Source: Marinicella meishanensis
Lineage (GTDB): Bacteria; Pseudomonadota; Gammaproteobacteria; Xanthomonadales; Marinicellaceae
Reading direction: 5' to 3'
Assembly (NCBI RefSeq): GCF_019931145.1
Contig: NZ_JAIOUV010000001.1
Location: 248,001-312,000, forward strand
Length of the DNA: 64,000 nucleotides
The notes under the pieces are model-generated. The model saw nothing but the letters and a program-made list of their open reading frames with translations. It did no database searches and was not told the origin of the DNA. A program made the translations under genes and the position numbers. Within the stretch, counting starts at the first letter, position 1. Every line of letters starts with the position of its first letter. Positions 55,373 to 64,000 of this stretch are shown here, one piece after another.

Positions 55373-56353
55373 ATGAAAAAAATACTGACTTTATGTGCTT
55401 TGCTGCTGAGCAGCCTACCCAGCTGGTCCTTCACCCCAGAGTCTGGCTTGTACTGGGATCCGGATGAGGCCGGCAGTGGCTTCAACTTTGAAATCCAGGA
55501 TAATTTCTTTTTTGGTATTTTTTACGTGTTCGATGATTTTGGCAACGCCTACTGGTACACCACATCGGGCTTCATGGAAGGCAATTCCTACGTCGAAGGC
55601 GATATCTTCATCAGCGAAGAAGGCCCGTGTTTGGGTTGCAGCTGGACCCCAACCAACACCTATGCCAGCAACCTGGGCAAAGCCAAAATCAACTTTTTAA
55701 CCGAGACCACTGCCACCATCGAGTACTTGGGTCAAATCAAATACATCGAACGCTTCAACTTTTTCCTCGGCGACGAACTGCAAAAAATGCGCGGCGAATG
55801 GCAAGTGGTGTATGACGTGTCAGAATACAGCAATGGCTTTCCGTTTTTTGCCGATGTGTTGATCTTTGAACAAACCGAAACCTTCAATGGCGACTACCTG
55901 GCCACGGGCTGTCGTTCTGAATCCACCATCTACAACCGCTGCACCAATTATGCGCTGAACAACAACGATTTGGCTGCGGCATACGACACCGTTAACGATG
56001 AGTTGATTGCGGTGGTGCGGGATGACGATGACTATTATTTGGCCTATTACCTGAAAACCGGCACCAATCAATTCGATGGCGAAGCATTTTCCTACGAAGT
56101 GGGCAGCTCGCCGAATTTGAATCTGGCAGGCTTCAGTGTCCGCGGCTTCCGCTCAGCCAGCAAAACATTCGTTGACACCGGCACCGGGCCTTCCAAGTCA
56201 GCCGCAAGCACCAACAAAACAGCCATGGGCTTGAACAAAATGCTGGACCCACAAAACTTGAAAGCAGCTCCCAGCTCGAGCTTGGATGCCGCGACCCAAG
56301 AACGGGTGATGAGCACCATCAAAAAATTGGAAGCCCAGCTGCAACAACAATAA
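55373..56353 (+). CDS. Exported protein with the WDPDEAGSGFN-type module
   Basis: 326 residues from the ATG at 55373 (GGAG site); the ATG at 55331 is in frame but has none. Signal peptide about 1-18. The mature N-terminus (ESGLYWDPDEAGSGFNFEIQ...NAYWYTTSG) is a module I recognise from many exported Lysobacterales-like proteins of unknown function. A cysteine pair (CLGC) and a second pair later may form disulfides. The C-terminus is a polar tail with a coiled coil (ERVMSTIKKLEAQLQQQ). Divergent from tatD. Confidence 0.8.
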   Translation: MKKILTLCALLLSSLPSWSFTPESGLYWDPDEAGSGFNFEIQDNFFFGIFYVFDDFGNAYWYTTSGFMEGNSYVEGDIFISEEGPCLGCSWTPTNTYASNLGKAKINFLTETTATIEYLGQIKYIERFNFFLGDELQKMRGEWQVVYDVSEYSNGFPFFADVLIFEQTETFNGDYLATGCRSESTIYNRCTNYALNNNDLAAAYDTVNDELIAVVRDDDDYYLAYYLKTGTNQFDGEAFSYEVGSSPNLNLAGFSVRGFRSASKTFVDTGTGPSKSAASTNKTAMGLNKMLDPQNLKAAPSSSLDAATQERVMSTIKKLEAQLQQQ

Positions 56354-56374
56354 TTAACCCAACCATGATTGACC

Positions 56375-56407
56375 AGCCAGCACCGGACCGGGTGCTGGCT
56401 TTTTTTT
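56375..56407 (+). terminator. Rho-independent terminator
   Basis: Arms AGCCAGCACC and GGTGCTGGCT around GGACCG, followed by eight T. It lies 21 bases past the stop of the exported protein gene. Confidence 0.9.
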
Positions 56408-56495
56408 GAAACTGAGAGCAAATTGACATTGGTCAATTTTTTCGACCCAGGGCCGATGATAGACTGCATGTTATCGCCATATCTGGGAACCAAAG

Positions 56496-56915
56496 ATGAG
56501 AAAAAATGAGCCCATTAATCACATCATGAGTACCGACATTCAGACCGTGCAACAGGGGCAAAACTTGAGTGATGTCTACCAAATCATGAGTCAAGCCGGG
56601 GTACACCATGTGCCCATCCTCAATGCCAAACAACTGGTCGGCATGGTCAGTTTCACCGACATGATGCAGTTGAATTTCAATCTACAAGGGTTTGATCAAA
56701 GCGGCTTTGCCGAAATGATTGATCAACAATACAAGATCACCGACATCATGTCGCAAGACCTGACCACCCTGCAAGACAAACAATCCATCCGCGATGCGGT
56801 GCACTTGTTGGCCGATGGCGGCTTTCATTCACTGCCGGTGGTGGATGACCAACAACAACTGATTGGCATGGTGACCAGCACCGACCTGATCTGCTACTTG
56901 AAGGAGCAATACTGA
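56496..56915 (+). CDS. Two-CBS-domain protein
   Basis: 139 residues, all of it a CBS pair. First unit: INHIMSTDIQTVQQGQNLSDVYQIM...GVHHVPILN...LVGMVSFTDMM; second unit: ITDIMSQDLTTLQDKQSIRDAVHLL...GGFHSLPVVD...LIGMVTSTDLI. Such stand-alone pairs usually bind adenine nucleotides and regulate a partner. Its stop overlaps the start of the next gene (TGATG), so the DksA-like protein may be linked to it. Confidence 0.92.
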   Translation: MRKNEPINHIMSTDIQTVQQGQNLSDVYQIMSQAGVHHVPILNAKQLVGMVSFTDMMQLNFNLQGFDQSGFAEMIDQQYKITDIMSQDLTTLQDKQSIRDAVHLLADGGFHSLPVVDDQQQLIGMVTSTDLICYLKEQY

Positions 56916-57262
56916 TGAGTGCGTTGATGGAAATTCACCTGGTGGATGAGCTGAAAGCCACCTTGCTGGCCGAACAAACGCGGCTGAAAAAATTGTTGGC
57001 CAACACCCAGCGGCACCTGCACCGCAGAGATCCGGTCAGCGCCGATTTTGCCGAACAAGCCACCGAGACCGAAAATGATGAAGTGGTGGCGGCTCTGGAC
57101 CAAGGGGCGCAAATCGAGTTGTCACAAATCAACAAGGCGTTACAACGCATTGAATCCGGCGACTACGGCAGTTGTGTGGTCTGTGGCGGGTCGATCAATA
57201 CCGAACGGCTGAAAGCCATTCCGCACACGCCTTTTTGCATCCAATGCGCCAGCGCCAAGTGA
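56915..57262 (+). CDS. DksA/TraR-type zinc-finger protein
   Basis: 115 residues. A helical pair with acidic residues (DFAEQATETENDEV) is followed by a C4 zinc finger: GDYGSCVVCGGSINTERLKA, then FCIQC. Shorter than DksA; of the kind that enters the RNA polymerase secondary channel, though a specific target is not known. It lacks the DxxDxA tip motif of DksA, reading DFAEQA instead. Translationally coupled to the CBS gene. Confidence 0.88.
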   Translation: MSALMEIHLVDELKATLLAEQTRLKKLLANTQRHLHRRDPVSADFAEQATETENDEVVAALDQGAQIELSQINKALQRIESGDYGSCVVCGGSINTERLKAIPHTPFCIQCASAK

Positions 57263-57319
57263 GGCTTTGACTGATTGGGGAGCATGGGCTGAGTTGCAGA
57301 CGCTTGGCTGTCCGGTTGT

Positions 57320-57955
57320 TCATTCTTCCCAATCCTCCAAACCCTCATCCAAGCGCCAATCCTTCAACACCGGGCGATCGATGTCTTTGGTGTTGTAGGC
57401 CAACATCACCCCCATCAAAAATCCAAACATGTGCGATTCCCAGGAGATGCCCTCTTGACCCGGGAAAATGCCCCAAATCAGTGAGCCATACATGAAGGCA
57501 ATGGCGATGGAAATGCCCACCGACTGGATGTCTTTTTTCAAAAAACCGCTGACGAACAAATAACTTAACAAGGCATAAAACAAGCCGCTGGAGCCGATGT
57601 GGTTGACTTCCCGACCAAACAACCAAACCAACGCACCGGTCAACACTATGCTCAACAACACCACACGTTTGGCCACTTTCGGGTAGTTGCCATACAAGGC
57701 CACCATGGCCAAAAACATCGGTAAAGAGTTGTCTATCAGGTGCGGCCAGCCACTGTGGATGAATGGCATGGTGACCAGACCCACCAATCCTTCAAAGGTT
57801 CTGGGTTTGGTGCCAAACTGGGTGATGGGCACCACTTGGGCCAACAAAAACAACCCCCAAATCACCAACAAAAAGATCAACGCCGTGCGAAATGCTTTGG
57901 GCCATTGTTGGCGCCGGGCACGGGCGTAATCCGGGTCTAGGTGGGGTATTTTCAT
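57320..57955 (-). CDS. Rhomboid-family intramembrane serine protease
   Basis: 211 residues from the ATG at 57955; the longer frame would overlap the upstream gene and has only a TTG start. Six transmembrane helices. Active site: Ser in HIGSSGLFYALL (GxSG) and His in SWESHMFGFLMG; upstream HLIDNSLPMF carries the oxyanion His and Asn, so the protease should be active. Substrate unknown. Downstream of an LpxL-like gene, 47 bases away. Confidence 0.88.
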   Translation of the reverse strand: MKIPHLDPDYARARRQQWPKAFRTALIFLLVIWGLFLLAQVVPITQFGTKPRTFEGLVGLVTMPFIHSGWPHLIDNSLPMFLAMVALYGNYPKVAKRVVLLSIVLTGALVWLFGREVNHIGSSGLFYALLSYLFVSGFLKKDIQSVGISIAIAFMYGSLIWGIFPGQEGISWESHMFGFLMGVMLAYNTKDIDRPVLKDWRLDEGLEDWEE

Positions 57956-58002
57956 CGATTCATCATGGGCAAAACACAACAGTGGGGGCAACGCCAGAAA
58001 TA

Positions 58003-58917
58003 TCAATAGAACGGTGCGGCACCCGGTGGTCTGGTTTTGAATCGCTTGTGCAGCCACAGGTATTGTTCCGGCGCATCTTGCACCATCTGTTCAATCACTT
58101 GGTTGATGCGTTGGGTGTCGTGGTTGACATCCGAACTGGGAAAATCGGTCAACCCCGGGGCGATGCGCAAGGCATAATAAGGGGCCTGATCGAGGCGTTT
58201 GACGGCATAGCTCAAGACCTGACAGCCGGTGATGCGCGCCAATTGATGGGTGGCAGTGATGGTGGCCGCGGGGGTGCCAAAAAAATCGACAAACACCGAT
58301 TGACCCCGGCGGTAATTTTGATCCGGTGCGTACCAAACCACGCCACCGGCTTTGAGGTACTTGATGATGCCTTTCAATTCGTCGCGGGAAAACATGGCAT
58401 CGGCATAGCGCAAACGGGACCGTTTGACGATGTGTTCTTGCACCGGGTTTTTGTGCGGACGGTAAACCCCGGCCACCGGATACTGCTCACACAAGGCCCG
58501 GCCGCCCACATCCAGTGCGGTGAAATGCCCGGACACCAACAACACCCCGTTGCCAGCCGCCATGGCTTGTTCCAGGTGTTCTTTGCCCTCAATGGTTAAG
58601 TCGGCATAAGGCCATATTGAGCGGTTCAAAAAGGTGCGCAAGGTTTGGCTGACCATCATGCCGGTTTCGCGGTAGTTTTGGTCGATCAAAGCCCGTTGTT
58701 CCGCCTCACTGAGCGCTGGAAAACAGGCCGCAATGTTCTTGGCAATCACCCGGCGGCGCGATTTGAACAACCGCTTGAACAGCCACCCCAAGACCCGCCC
58801 CAGCCACAGCAACAGGCCATAAGGCAGGTGCGCCAACAGCCAGCACAGTCCGTAGACCAGCCAGGATCCCAGGTGGGCGCCAATGGCCGGTCTGCTTGGT
58901 GGTTGGTGGTGGCTCAC
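58003..58917 (-). CDS. lpxL: LpxL/HtrB-family lipid A acyltransferase
   Basis: 304 residues from a GTG start with a GGAAG site. One N-terminal membrane helix, then the acyltransferase domain with catalytic HX4D in SGHFTALDVGG, YRPHKNP and WYAPDQNYRRGQSVFVDFFG. It adds a secondary acyl chain to lipid A at the inner membrane. Several LpxL/M/P paralogues exist in such genomes, so the exact position acylated cannot be told from this window. Confidence 0.88.
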   Translation of the reverse strand: MSHHQPPSRPAIGAHLGSWLVYGLCWLLAHLPYGLLLWLGRVLGWLFKRLFKSRRRVIAKNIAACFPALSEAEQRALIDQNYRETGMMVSQTLRTFLNRSIWPYADLTIEGKEHLEQAMAAGNGVLLVSGHFTALDVGGRALCEQYPVAGVYRPHKNPVQEHIVKRSRLRYADAMFSRDELKGIIKYLKAGGVVWYAPDQNYRRGQSVFVDFFGTPAATITATHQLARITGCQVLSYAVKRLDQAPYYALRIAPGLTDFPSSDVNHDTQRINQVIEQMVQDAPEQYLWLHKRFKTRPPGAAPFY

Positions 58918-58957
58918 AGTGCACTTCCGGACTCAGGCCAGCCGCAAACCCACACCA

Positions 58958-61912
58958 TCATTTCACGTTGAAATCGACCTGATGCCGGTGTTCGCCCTGC
59001 TCGATCAACAGTCGATACTCACCCGGCTCAATGTATGGCGGGTGTTGCAAGCGCTGCGATTCACTGTAGGGCATATTGGCCTTGTTGCGGGGATCGTCCT
59101 CGGCAGCGGCATCACTGTCTGGGCCTTGATTGGCCGCTTGTTCCAAAGCTTTGGCCAACTGCTCGGCTTCAATCGCCATGGCTTTATCGACGTCAATCTG
59201 GTGGTCCCACCGCCACTGGTTAAGCCCTTGGGTCAAAGCAACCTCGGTGCTGAAATACTCGGCTTCATCGGCATCGGTGATGCGCACGGTGGCTGGACCA
59301 GCCGCCTTGGCCCATAGGTGAACGGTGGTCAAACTCGGGATGTCGTCGTTGGGCCCCCACCGATAAGGCCGGTTGTCCCAACTGCTGCTTTCTTTGAGTT
59401 CAGCCATGGGAAAAATGTGCAAATCGGCCTCGCGGATGGTTTCGTCCAATGCCTGCAAGGGCCCGACATCGGCCACAAACACACTGCGGCCATGGGTGCC
59501 AATCACCAGCTCATGATCGCGGGGGTGCACCACCAAATCATGCACGGGCACGGTGGGCAGCTGGTCACCCAGCATGTGCCAGTCTTCACCCTGGTTCAAC
59601 GACACATACAGGCCTTTGTCGGTCCCGACGTAGACCACATCGGGGTTTTGCGGATCTTCTTTGACCACATTGATGGTTTCGTTGGGCAGCCCGGCGCTCA
59701 TGTCTTGCCATTTTTGGCCCAAGTTGTCGGTTTTGTAGAGGTAAGGCTTGATGTCATCGTTGCGGTAATTGTTGAAGGCCAACCAAGCGCGTTCTGTTTC
59801 ATGCGGTGAGGCGATCACCCGGCTGACCCATTTGCCTCGCAGGCTACGATGACGGGGCAATTTACGATTCACTTGGGTCCAATCATCACCACCATTGTCG
59901 GTGACCCAGACCAACCCATCATCGGTACCAGCCCACAACAAACCAAACTTCAATGGCGATTCTGACAAACTGGTCAGGGTGGCAAATGGCACATCGCCGC
60001 GGTTTTCTGACTCGGTCAGATCACCACTGATTTCTGTCCAGTCATCGCCGTTGTTGAGGCTGCGATAGACTTTGTGTCCACCGAAATAGAGGATGTCTTT
60101 GTTGTGGGTCGACATCATCACCGGCGTGTTCCAGTTTTTGCGCAAGGACTCTTCACCCACATAGTTGGGCGGGGTGATGCGTTTCGGTGCGGCCGAACCC
60201 AAACGGAATGAGTTGCCGAATTGAAAGCCCACATAGGTGTAGTTCTCATCGTCATCGATGTTCACATGCATTCCATCACCGCCAAAAATGCGTTCCCAAT
60301 CATTGCCCCGGTAGCGGTTGTCATACCACAAGTTGGTGCTGGCGCCTTTCAAAGTGCCGTTGTCCTGCAGTCCGCCGTAAATGTTGTAAGGTTCTTGCAT
60401 GTCCACCGCGATGGTGTAAAACTGACCCACCGGCTGGTGATCGACTTTGCGCCAGGTTTGGCCACCATCATGGCTTTCATCCACCCCACCATCATTACCA
60501 ATCATCAGGTGGTTGCCGTTGTTGGGGTCAATCCAAATGGCTTGGATGTCCACATGCACCGATTCATTCCAGGCCGAAGCCCAGGTTTTGCCGCCATCGG
60601 TGGACTTGATGAATGGCACGCCGGTGGCATAAACGGTGTTCACATCCTGCGGATCAACTTTGATTTGGCCAAAGTAATAACCATAGGAAAACACCACGCC
60701 TTGCAGGTCTTCTTCATGGGTTCGATAAAACCGGTCTCCACCGTCATCCGAGCGATAAATTTCCAGTGACTTGATGTCCACATCGAACAGGTTGGTGTTG
60801 CCATCGGCCAGCTTATCAACCAAAGATTGGGGGGTGAGCTCATCCTTTTTGACTTGTTTGATGACTTCTTCTGCAGTCATCTCAGGCGGGAAATTGTTGT
60901 CACGCAAAAACGTTTCAATGGCGGTTTCGTCCTGCAACAAAAAGGTGGCCTTGTCCATGTTTTTCAAGCGTTTGGCATTGACCGCCTGATCACCCAGGTC
61001 CCATTGTTCGGGTGGCAAGGGGGTTTGGTTGTCAATCGACACATACAGGGTGTCTGGCGCGCTGTCTGAAACGGACAATCCAATGCGTCCGGTGTACTTT
61101 CCCTGGGGCAACCCTTCGGTCAGTTTTTCCCAGCTGTCGCCGTTATCCACACTGCGGTACACCGCACTGCCTGTGCCACCCTCAACAAAGTCCCAGGCCC
61201 GGCGAGAACGGTCCCAGGCCGATGCATACAAGGTGCCGTTGGGGGAACGGGTGAGGTCGATGAAACCCGTGAAATCTTGACCCTTGATCAGGGTTTCCCA
61301 GCTGCCGCCACCGTCGGTCGTGCGGTACAAACCACGGGTTCCACCCTGGGTATATAAACGGCCCAGAGCCGCCACATAGACCCGATCCGAATCGTTGGGG
61401 TCGACCAATATGCGGCCAATGCGGTCGGTATCACCCAAGCCCATGAATTGCCAATTGGCCCCGCCATCGGTGGTTTTGTACACCCCCATGCCGCCATAAG
61501 AGGAACGCGAAGAGTTGTTTTCTCCGGTACCCAACCACAAGGTGTTGGAATCATTGGGATCGATCACCAAGGAACCCACGATCTGGCTGGGCAAGTGTTC
61601 GGTGATGGGCTGGAAAGTGGTGCCGTTGTTGGTGCTTTTCCACACCCCACCAGAGGCATAACCCACGTAGATCACATGTGGCTGATCTTTGGGCCGAATC
61701 ACATCCACGGCCCGGCCACCTTGAATCACCGGACCCACATTGCGCCAACTGATGCCTTTGTATGGGCTGTTTGCCCGCATCGCCTGATGCTGTTCCCAGG
61801 CCGCCATTTGGTGGTCGTAAGTGGACGATATTTCGGCTTGAGAGGGGAGGGTCAGCAACAGGGTGGCCAAGCCTGCCAGCGCAACCAGCCAAGGTGAATG
61901 GACGTGTTTCAT
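58958..61912 (-). CDS. Exported sortilin/VPS10-like BNR propeller protein
   Basis: 984 residues with a signal peptide (about 1-26). From about 55 to 810 it is built of many BNR/sialidase-type repeats (S.DGG..W patterns such as KSTNNGTTFQP, TTDGGANWQF, SDDGGDRFYR, STDGGKTWAS), which form one or two beta-propellers of the sortilin kind. The last ~150 residues make a beta domain followed by an Ala/Asp-rich insert. Relatives are often annotated as glycosyl hydrolases without proof; the catalytic residues of sialidases are not evident. GGAT site. Likely secreted or periplasmic; role unknown. Confidence 0.9.
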   Translation of the reverse strand: MKHVHSPWLVALAGLATLLLTLPSQAEISSTYDHQMAAWEQHQAMRANSPYKGISWRNVGPVIQGGRAVDVIRPKDQPHVIYVGYASGGVWKSTNNGTTFQPITEHLPSQIVGSLVIDPNDSNTLWLGTGENNSSRSSYGGMGVYKTTDGGANWQFMGLGDTDRIGRILVDPNDSDRVYVAALGRLYTQGGTRGLYRTTDGGGSWETLIKGQDFTGFIDLTRSPNGTLYASAWDRSRRAWDFVEGGTGSAVYRSVDNGDSWEKLTEGLPQGKYTGRIGLSVSDSAPDTLYVSIDNQTPLPPEQWDLGDQAVNAKRLKNMDKATFLLQDETAIETFLRDNNFPPEMTAEEVIKQVKKDELTPQSLVDKLADGNTNLFDVDIKSLEIYRSDDGGDRFYRTHEEDLQGVVFSYGYYFGQIKVDPQDVNTVYATGVPFIKSTDGGKTWASAWNESVHVDIQAIWIDPNNGNHLMIGNDGGVDESHDGGQTWRKVDHQPVGQFYTIAVDMQEPYNIYGGLQDNGTLKGASTNLWYDNRYRGNDWERIFGGDGMHVNIDDDENYTYVGFQFGNSFRLGSAAPKRITPPNYVGEESLRKNWNTPVMMSTHNKDILYFGGHKVYRSLNNGDDWTEISGDLTESENRGDVPFATLTSLSESPLKFGLLWAGTDDGLVWVTDNGGDDWTQVNRKLPRHRSLRGKWVSRVIASPHETERAWLAFNNYRNDDIKPYLYKTDNLGQKWQDMSAGLPNETINVVKEDPQNPDVVYVGTDKGLYVSLNQGEDWHMLGDQLPTVPVHDLVVHPRDHELVIGTHGRSVFVADVGPLQALDETIREADLHIFPMAELKESSSWDNRPYRWGPNDDIPSLTTVHLWAKAAGPATVRITDADEAEYFSTEVALTQGLNQWRWDHQIDVDKAMAIEAEQLAKALEQAANQGPDSDAAAEDDPRNKANMPYSESQRLQHPPYIEPGEYRLLIEQGEHRHQVDFNVK

Positions 61913-62034
61913 GCTTTGTTATCCGGTTTTTTGAGCCTATAATTATGGGCTTTCGTTGTGACAGTGGCAAGTGCGGCATGAGAATCTCAAATAAATCATG
62001 ACTTCTGTGACATGTCCATTCCCCAACCAGACCC

Positions 62035-62040
62035 TATATT
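62035..62040 (+). promoter_or_regulatory. -10-like element six bases before the sppA start
   Basis: TATATT, GATTTG, ATG (62047). No Shine-Dalgarno; no -35 sequence at the usual distance is convincing. Fits a leaderless transcript. Confidence 0.35.
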
Positions 62041-62046
62041 GATTTG

Positions 62047-63924
62047 ATGATGAACAACCCAACCCACACCAACCCCAAACCACCGATCTTGGTACAACTG
62101 TTTCAGTTCTTGACCAAACCCTTCATCCTGCTGGCCAATTTCACCCGCCATTTGTTGTTGCTGCTGCTGTTTATGCTGATCGTGTATTTCTTTGTTGGCG
62201 GTCACACCCTGACATTGCGCGACAACACCGCCTTGGTGTTGGCCCCCAAAGGCTTTGTGGTCGATCAATTCAGTGGTGACCCGACCTCACAAGCCATCGA
62301 CAACATCCGTGGCACCGATATCCCGGAAACCCGGGTTCGGGACTTGATCAAGGCCATTGAACTGGCCACCGATGATGACCGCATCAGTGCCCTGGTGTTG
62401 AACCCCGATTACATGTGGGGCGCCGGCCTGGCCAACCTCCGAGAAATCGAATACGCCATTGATCAATTCCGCTCCCAATCCAACAAACCGGTGATCGCCA
62501 TGGCCACCAATTTGAGCCAAGGGCAATATTACTTTGCTTCACTGGCCGATGAAATCTTGATGGACCCGCAAGGCTTTTTGTTCTTGCAAGGTTTTGGTTC
62601 TTACCGCAACTACTTCAAAGACGGCCTGGATAAGCTGGGGGTGGATGTCCACCTGTTCAAAGTGGGCGAATACAAATCAGCGGCAGAGCCATATGTGCGC
62701 AATGACATGTCGCAGGCAGCCAAGGAAGCGGGGCTGCATTTTATGAATGATTTGTGGCAAACCTACCTCGAAGGTGTGGCCCAACGCCGCGGCCTGGCGG
62801 TGGCTGACCTGGAAGCCATCGTCGACCAGCAAGCCCAGCGCTTGATGGCCAAAAATGGTTCGGTGGCTGACATGGCCATTGAAGCCGGCTTGGTGGACCG
62901 CATCATGAAACGCAGCTTCATGCACAAACGCATCGCCGAATTCAGTTCCTTCGATGATGACAACAACCAATTTCGCGGCATTGGCTTTGAAGATTACCTG
63001 AACATGCAACTGCTGGAAGAGCCGGTGTGGGCCGATCGCGTGGCGGTGGTGGTGGCTGAAGGCACCATCCTCGGTGGTGAACAACCCGCCGGCACCATTG
63101 GCGGCGCCTCGACCAGCAACTTGTTGGAACTGGCCCGCCTGGATCCTTCGGTCAAAGCCGTGGTGTTGCGGGTCAACAGCCCCGGTGGCGGGGTCTATCC
63201 ATCGGAACAAATCCGCCGTGAAGTCGATGCCTTGAAAGTGGCGGGTAAACCGGTGGTGGTTTCCATGGGCAATGTCGCCGCTTCAGGCGGCTATTGGATC
63301 TCCATGACCGCCGACACCATTTGGGCCGATGAAGCCACCATCACCGGCTCCATTGGCATCTATGGCTTGTTGATGACCTACCCTGAATTGTTCAACAAAT
63401 TGGGCATCCACTCCGATGGTGTGGGCACCACCAAATGGGTCGGCGCCTTCAACCCGGACAAAGCGCTGGACCCAGAATTGGCTGAATTGATTCAGAGCAA
63501 CATTGAATACGGTTACCATCAATTCATTTCATCGGTGGCATCAGCCCGGAATTTGGAATTTGAAATGGTGGACCGCATTGCCCGTGGCCGGGTGTGGACC
63601 GCCAAACAAGCGCATGACCTGGGCTTGATCGATCAATTGGGTGGTTTGCAAGAAGCCGTGGCCGATGCCGCCAGTCAAGCCAACTTGGGCGATGATTACA
63701 GTTTGGTTTGGGTGGAAGAGTCTTTGAGCTTCACCGAACAGCTGCTGGTGGACTTTTTGGCCACCGCCGGTGAGCACATCGACCTCAAAAGCAATCAACA
63801 ATTGACCATGCAACAATTGCTGCAACCCTTGGCCAATGAATTGAGCCTGATCCTGTCCGCCCGACCTGGCGAGGTGCTGCAGGTGGCCCATTGTTTGTGT
63901 GATTTCAATTATTTGCCGCGCTGA
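62047..63924 (+). CDS. sppA: Signal peptide peptidase SppA, 67-kDa type
   Basis: About 625 residues from ATG 62047 (or 62050). One N-terminal membrane anchor (RHLLLLLLFMLIVYFFVGG). SppA has two related halves: the N-terminal half supplies Lys of GEYKSAAEPYVRN and the C-terminal half the Ser of GNVAASGGYWIS, matching the Lys/Ser dyad of E. coli SppA. It degrades remnant signal peptides in the inner membrane. The C-terminal ~50 residues are variable. Its 3' end overlaps the convergent GST-like gene. Confidence 0.95.
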   Translation: MMNNPTHTNPKPPILVQLFQFLTKPFILLANFTRHLLLLLLFMLIVYFFVGGHTLTLRDNTALVLAPKGFVVDQFSGDPTSQAIDNIRGTDIPETRVRDLIKAIELATDDDRISALVLNPDYMWGAGLANLREIEYAIDQFRSQSNKPVIAMATNLSQGQYYFASLADEILMDPQGFLFLQGFGSYRNYFKDGLDKLGVDVHLFKVGEYKSAAEPYVRNDMSQAAKEAGLHFMNDLWQTYLEGVAQRRGLAVADLEAIVDQQAQRLMAKNGSVADMAIEAGLVDRIMKRSFMHKRIAEFSSFDDDNNQFRGIGFEDYLNMQLLEEPVWADRVAVVVAEGTILGGEQPAGTIGGASTSNLLELARLDPSVKAVVLRVNSPGGGVYPSEQIRREVDALKVAGKPVVVSMGNVAASGGYWISMTADTIWADEATITGSIGIYGLLMTYPELFNKLGIHSDGVGTTKWVGAFNPDKALDPELAELIQSNIEYGYHQFISSVASARNLEFEMVDRIARGRVWTAKQAHDLGLIDQLGGLQEAVADAASQANLGDDYSLVWVEESLSFTEQLLVDFLATAGEHIDLKSNQQLTMQQLLQPLANELSLILSARPGEVLQVAHCLCDFNYLPR

Positions 63925-64000
63925 TGACCCATCGGCACAAACTGCGGCTGCGCTTGAATCGACTGCAACCAGCGCTGAATGGCACGGTATGGCGCCAAAT
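63909..64000 (-). CDS. Glutathione S-transferase-like protein, C-terminal end only
   Basis: Only the last 30 codons lie in the window, ending at a TAA at 63909-63911. The sequence LAPYRAIQRWLQSIQAQPQF followed by VPMG matches the C-terminal helices of glutathione S-transferases. The stop lies inside the end of the convergent sppA frame, an overlap of 16 bases. Too short for a firm call. Confidence 0.55.
   Translation of the reverse strand, partial: LAPYRAIQRWLQSIQAQPQFVPMGHQRGK

Overview
The window looks like a chromosome segment of a free-living, probably marine gammaproteobacterium. The core genes (plsB, hslUV, rnz, yheS-type ABC-F, proS, priA, fpr, fkpA, prc, pepQ, tatD, lpxL-type acyltransferase, sppA) are gammaproteobacterial in type. 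The accessory genes (ECF sigma factor paired with a TPR-bearing Ser/Thr kinase, LytTR/LytS-type pair, many secreted proteins with no known domain, sortilin/BNR propeller protein) recall Marinicella-like or Lysobacterales-like bacteria. The genus is an inference by eye, not a database result.

Layout. 1-4516: a secreted leucine-rich-repeat protein running off the left edge and two tandem secreted paralogues. 4707-7923: ECF sigma factor plus Ser/Thr kinase operon. 8157-15336: diguanylate cyclase, plsB, a lipoprotein, hslV-hslU and a DUF1232 protein. 15448-19792: M48 peptidase, two overlapping membrane GTPases and two PilZ-like proteins. 19964-23079: rnz and the ABC-F ATPase. 23504-27024: a seven-gene operon with a BLUF blue-light sensor, a CvnD-like small GTPase, two Roadblock/LC7 proteins and three unassigned proteins. 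It ends at a large hairpin that abuts a convergent hybrid sensor kinase (27098-29665). 29666-31155: gene-poor, with two copies of a diverged repeat. 31155-34695: hydrolase, LytS-like kinase and LytTR regulator operon. 34827-37863: a second ECF sigma operon and an acyltransferase. 38743-39412: an exbD gene broken by a 280-bp inverted-repeat element. 39414-46503: racemase, methyltransferase, proS, NatAB-like exporter and a TAP-like peptidase. 46602-57262: fpr, tRNA-Thr(UGU), priA, fkpA, prc, pepQ, tatD, a secreted protein, a CBS protein and a DksA-like protein. 57320-64000: rhomboid protease, LpxL-type acyltransferase, a 984-residue propeller protein, sppA and the 3' end of a GST-like gene.

Main points of interest. 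(1) The BLUF-GTPase-Roadblock operon resembles an actinobacterial conservon in which a photoreceptor and novel proteins replace the usual input parts; it may be a light-controlled GTPase switch. (2) exbD is interrupted by a MITE-like element with 32-bp imperfect terminal inverted repeats. (3) The two GTPase genes at 16195-18973 overlap; the second has no good start, and a one-base change in an A6 run would fuse them through a Pro/Ala-rich linker. (4) Five genes carry a -10-like hexamer exactly six bases before the start codon and no clear Shine-Dalgarno, suggesting leaderless mRNAs. Starts were chosen by Shine-Dalgarno, overlap and family length; several differ from the longest open frame.
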